64,000 nt of DNA from Amoebophrya sp. A120 (lineage: Eukaryota > Sar > Dinophyceae > Syndiniales > Amoebophryaceae): NCBI GenBank assembly GCA_905178155.1, contig CAJINV010000018.1, positions 316,479 through 380,478 on the forward strand, written 5' to 3'. The translations under genes were made by a program, and so were the position numbers. Shown here in pieces: positions 57,101 through 63,100 of this stretch (the first letter of the stretch is position 1; each line of letters opens with the position of its first letter). The notes under the pieces were generated by a model that saw only the letters and a program-made list of their open reading frames with translations, was not told where the DNA came from and did not search any database.

Positions 57101-60100
57101 TACGCGGGGCGAAGTGAAACACCTTCGACGCGAACTCGTAAGCGTGGCTGGTGGGCTGCATATGCATTGCAAAAGTATCGTACTCGTATAAATGCATTAC
57201 AAATTTCCTCAGCATGAGAAATAAAATTTGTAATGCGAATTTACCTCAAGAAAAAGATTTGTAATGCATGATTGCAATACGAGTACGATAGTTTTGCACA
57301 GGATACTGCAGTAACTCAAACCAGGTTTCCTGCCCGGTCACCTCGTCTTTCTCCAGCCAATAGACGGCGCCCAGCATCCAATCCGGGAGTTTCAAAATCC
57401 GAATCTTGTTGTACTTCGCGAGGAGTGGCTCGTAGCAGTCCAAAATGATTTTGCTGTCATCGCCGTCCCCCGCTACCTTATTCCCTCGGGCATCAAATTT
57501 CGGGAACTTGCACTGCACCTGCTTCAAAGGCATCCGCAAATTCTCCGACTGCACATACTCCTGTCGGAAAATGGAACCGATTATCACATAGAAAAAAGCA
57601 GGCAGGTCATACAATTTGTAATGCAAAAATAAATACACAAAAAAATCTGTATTGCATACCCTAAACAGCATCTTATGGGGCCGCCCATGACAGATTTTCT
57701 TGTGGATTTATTTTTGCATTTACAAATAAGTATATGCCCTGCTAGTAGCTTTTTTCTCTGGGATATCGATCGCCGGGTGCTCCTGCCAGTTCCGCGGCGG
57801 CAATCCTGTGACGTCTTTTTTCCGAGAGTCTTCCCAGATCGCGCCAGAAACGACGTCGAAGAAGATGTACTTCCCGGCCGTGAACTGCACAGAGAGCAAG
57901 GGTTCCCGCATGCCGAGAGACTTAAACGAATGTTCCCTTGTGATGTCCGCCTTGTTGATTTGCTGCATCGCGTATCAAATGCAAGTATGTCTGGCTCTGG
58001 AACAGTGTAAACTTGTCATGCAGGTTTTCCATGACCCATGAGGTCTGAAATGCGGGACCGAGCATGACAGACTCTGTGAAGTTTTTGTCATGCCTATCCT
58101 GCATGAGAAACTCCATCCCAACTTGGTTGACGTGCGCAGCTTTTGGCACTCACGCAACACAGATTTTTGCATGATCCGGATTTAGCATGACAACTTGCAA
58201 TCTTCCAGACCCAGACATATTTGCAATCCATATCGCGCTCGCCAAATTCTCCAGGTCAAAGACCTTCGCATATCAACGGGAAAAATCCCCCCTCCCTATA
58301 TCGAAACGAAATTTCTGATGCTGGATTTGCGTACACAAATCCGATTTGTCTTGCAGTAGGGCAGCGCCGCCAGATCTTCGGCCCAGGTAGGGGCGTTTGG
58401 GTCTAGTTCTTGCTTAGCATTACAAACTACGGCGGTCCCCTAGGCGCAACAGCATGCCAAAGCGCTTCCATAATGGCGCGGAAGCCTGTGCACTCGTCTT
58501 CTTGCAAGACAGACGTGATTCGTGGTCTCAAATCAGCAACACAAATTTTTGGAAACATACCTCTTCGATATGGGGAGGGGGGATTTTTCCTTACAATATC
58601 GCAATCAAAATCAGACCCCGCAGGATGCCCTTTTTGTTGTCCTTTAATGCCTCCTATCAAATGCAAAAGTGTCTGGGTCTGGAAGGTTGCAAAGTTCTCA
58701 TGCATATTTTCCATGCCCCATGAGGTTTGGAATGCAGGACCCAGCATGTTGACAGGTTCTGCGACGTCTCTATTTATAGCCTATTCTGCATGACAAAGAC
58801 AAACTGCCTCTAAACTTGTTCAAAAGTGGACAGCTTTTGGTAGTAACGCAACACAAATTTTTGTACGATCCAGACTTCTTAGCATGACAAGTTCGCGTCC
58901 TCCCAGACCCAGACATATTTGCAATGCATACCTCCGCATCCAGATTTTCCTGCCTGCGTCGCGGAGATAATTGCGAACGCGGCGTTAGCGATTCGAGATG
59001 GTTTTCCGGGTAGTGTACCTGTTCCGTCATGACGCAGTGGTGCCGACCAGCCATGCTTTGCAGATATTTGGATATTTCTACTTCTTTGCATTCGTCATCA
59101 TTCAAATCGTTCGAGGCCCTCAGCTGGCCATTCACCCAATCGGCGCGGCAGCAAGCGCCGCGCTGCCGCTGGGCCGTTCCGTGGTCATCGCACGCGCCGC
59201 AAAACCCGGCCGCCCAGCCATCGGTGTGCATGCACGGGCCCTGGTTGTGCCCGAATTGCCAGCAGTCCTCGGACTGGGCGAGAGTTGTCTGCGGAGTTCT
59301 TTGCTTCGTCAAGTCCCGGGTCCGCTCCTGAATCGTCCGTCGGAGTTTTTCCTTGCCCTTCAAAACATCCGCGTCAAACTGAAAATCCGTATCGGGCGTC
59401 GGCTCGGTGTCTTCATCTTCCTTCCCCGAGAAGAACAAGTTGATCGTCGCAGACAACAGCATCGCCACCTCCACTCCGTCCTTCGCGACCATGACATCAC
59501 CGTTGCTTCCACCTTCTTTAATTCGCTTCCGAATCAAGTTTTGCTCCCGGTCGGTCTTCAGGGTCTTGTCAACAGAAGTTCCATCATCCGCACGGAAGAT
59601 CATTTCATATCCTGTGCAAAAGTATCGCATTCGTATAATAAATGCGAGTCTTGCATTATAAAGCTTTTTCTGAACGCTGATCCGCATTACAAATTTGATT
59701 TCTCATGCTGAGGAAATTTGTAATGCATTTATACGAATACTTTTGCAGTTCATATTTCAGCCCCCGTTTCGATGATGGTGCTCGTGCTGTACAGCGAAAT
59801 CCCCGTCTCCTATCAAAAGAAAAAAGTTCGTAACGATCACTCATGGGCATTTTTGCAATACAAAATTGTCTGTCATGCGCAAAAATGCATCACAGCCACA
59901 CTTCATAAGGGATTTCCCTAGTGTTTCTGCAATAGTACAAGGAGAAGTTGTGATGCTAAAAAAATTTGTAATGCAGAACCTGCATCAACTTAGTGACTGT
60001 GACAAACTTTCTTCTCTCCATATCTCCGCTAATTTTTGCACCAGAAAGCTGATCCTGGTCAGCCTTTCTTGCGTCTTTGGCGCGGACCCGCAGGTATGGA

Positions 60101-63100
60101 TTGCAAATATGTCTGGGTCCTCTGGCTGCAACTTGTAATGCTAAAAGTGAATCATGGTAGACGCACTGCAATACGCATCTATGCATGACAAAAATTTTTT
60201 TGGCTCCCATGTCTTACGTATTTCGCATGGCAAACTGCGTTTTTGCATGACAGGCAAGAAGGCCTTTTCGTGCCTATGCAACACAGATTTTCGAGTCATG
60301 CCAGACAAGCATGACAAACTTGCACTCTTCCAGACCCAGACATTTTTGCACAGGATACCCGGCCTCCCGTCGCAACTGCTGAACCTTCGGAATCCCGACG
60401 ATCAGCCATATAACCCGCTCAGGTGTTACAATCTCAAATCGGTTACCATAGAATATGGCAATCTGTGATGCAAGAGTGCATGATCTAGCCAACTCCCATA
60501 GGATTGCGCATGACAAGCTCCGGAGTGGTCCCAAACCGCACTACAATCCGGCGAAATTTGTATTGCGGAAAGTGGACGACTGCTGGCCGAATCTGTCATG
60601 CTCATCATGCAATACAAAATCCAGATTCTATTGTAACGTTTGAGGTTGTAACGTCTGAGCGGGTCATAAGCCAGTCCACAAGTTTTTGCATGCCCTTCAA
60701 TTTCAACCACTCCAGCAACTGCAGGAGCTTTTTCCGCGACTCGATGCACGTCTCGCGTCTATCCCGGCAGTAGGTGTCCCATTTGTGTAGAATCTGGTGC
60801 TTTTCCTTCAAGGCGGACCGCTGCGCCGGGGTGTGTTTCGGGTTCGACATGGCTTCTTCCTCGCTTTCCAAGTCCTTGTCACGGTGGAACTATCAACGTG
60901 AAAAAAGCCCCCTCCCCATATTGAAACGGAAATTTCTGTTGCGGGATTGGCGTTTACAAATCCGCGCTGTATTGCAGCAAGCGCTTGCAGGCATTTCCTA
61001 AGCCCGATTTGGTATGCAAAAGGCTAGCACTCAGGTATGACAGACAGCTTTGCAGTAGGCAAAAGAGCATTACAGCTTGGCTGTGGAATGCGCCAGACGG
61101 TTCCCATTTGCTTCATATGCAAGACAGAGCTGATTTGTGGTCGCAAATCAGCATCACAAATTTCCATTGTGAGTATGTTTAGGGGGCGGGATTTTCCCTG
61201 CAATAGGAACTCCGCAATGGTCAAGACCCGGTAGAAGTCGACCATCTTGTGCGTCAACCGGAGTAGCACCCGCAACCGGTGTATGGTGAGCAAAAACGTC
61301 CCCATCCTAGAGTCAAGATGGGAAATCTGCTAGACAAATCACCAGTCTTTGCTGGCTGTTGCGCATGACAAATTTGGGCGAGCAATTTAATCGTGTTCAG
61401 CTAGTGCAACCGCATCACAGATCTAGCATACCATTCTGATTCTAGCATTACAAATCTCGAAACACCAGTGGAAACTGCTTCTCATGGGTCTCCGCATGAG
61501 AAACATTTTGAGCATGCAGATTTGCATTACAACTCTGGGGGCGGACGTTTTTACAAATGATACGGTGCAGCTGAATCTCTACCATTTCCTGCTTCTCGTC
61601 TAACCGCTGCAGTTTTGTGTCGTTCAAAGCGTCCTCCGCCTGGAAAAAGACATCTTGCTCCACGTCCGGACCCCCCGTGGCAGTCGCTCCACTGCCGGCG
61701 CCCTGATCCGACGTGTGCAACTGCCGTTCCAGCTCCAGCCCCTCCCTGGCTATGTATCCAATAGAAAAACATTGTAGGTCTAGGTGTAACTTTTTTGATT
61801 TTGGAGGAACAGCATTACAAATTTGTCTGGCATGACAGCAAAAACCTGTCATGCGCACATAGTACGTGAAAACGGCCTTTAATGGATCCTACGATGCATC
61901 CGTAGCATGACAGACGCAATCATCTTGCATGTTGCGCATCACAAATTTACACTAACAACGTTTTTCTCTTGGACACTATGTCCACGAAGAACACAATGGG
62001 GTTCTGCTTGCTGGACTCCGGAAGTTTTTTCCACAAGTCCTCGTTCTCCCTACTCGGCAGGTCTTGCGTCAAATCGAGCCAGTGTTCCTCGTGTTTGCTG
62101 GGTTCGTGTTGTGCAAACAACTGGTCGAATTGCGTCTTCGCTGCGATTATGCATTGCAAATATGTCTGGGTCTGGAAGATTGCGAGACTTCTCATGCTAG
62201 TTTGACATGACTCAGAACTTTGTATTGCGTGGCCACGAAGACCTCCTCGTGTCTGTCATGCAAAAACGATGTTTCAGTTTCTCATGCGGAATACGCAACA
62301 CAGAGCCACAAGAAAATCTGTCATGCTTGGCGGTGCATTACAGTGCGCTTTCTGTTCACTGACATGCATCACAAGTTTCCAGACCCAGACATATTTGCAC
62401 TTGATAGCGATAATGGAGATGGAATCAGTCTCCTGCAGCAAATATCCTGTGCAAAAGTATCGTACTCGTATAAATGCAAGTCTTGCATTACAAATCTTTT
62501 TCTTAAGGTAAATCAGCATGACTAATTTTATTTCTCATGCTAAGGAAATTTGTAATGCATTTATACGAGTACGATACTTTTGCAATGCATAGCAAATGCT
62601 CCGTCAAAATCGTGACGAAATGCCGGCCGCCATTCAGGTCCATCTGCTGGAGCAGCGCGTAGGGGTCCTGTAACGCGGTCTGGAAGAGCAACCGCAAATG
62701 GAACTTCGAGCTCCACCAGTGCGGGAAGCGATCGAAGGAAGAGAGCAACGTGTCAAACTGCAGCTGGTGCTTCACGCGCATGCTCCACGCCTGGTACTCA
62801 TTCGTCTTCCAACATTATGCACTGCAAAAGCATCGCACTCGTAGTAATCGCAGTCACGCATTACAAATCTAATAATCAAGGGAAATCCGCATTACAAATT
62901 ACATTCCTCATGCTGAGAAAATTAGTCATGCGATTCATACTAGTATGATGCTTCTGCAATGCATAAGCGTTTTTCCTCCGCCATGTGAGGTGCGGATTCC
63001 ATGATGTTCAAAACGGCCGACATCTCCTGACTCAAGGGCAGCCCGACATCGCTGCCGCGCAGATCGTCGCTGCTGTAGCGGGCAATTTCCGGCTGGCGCA

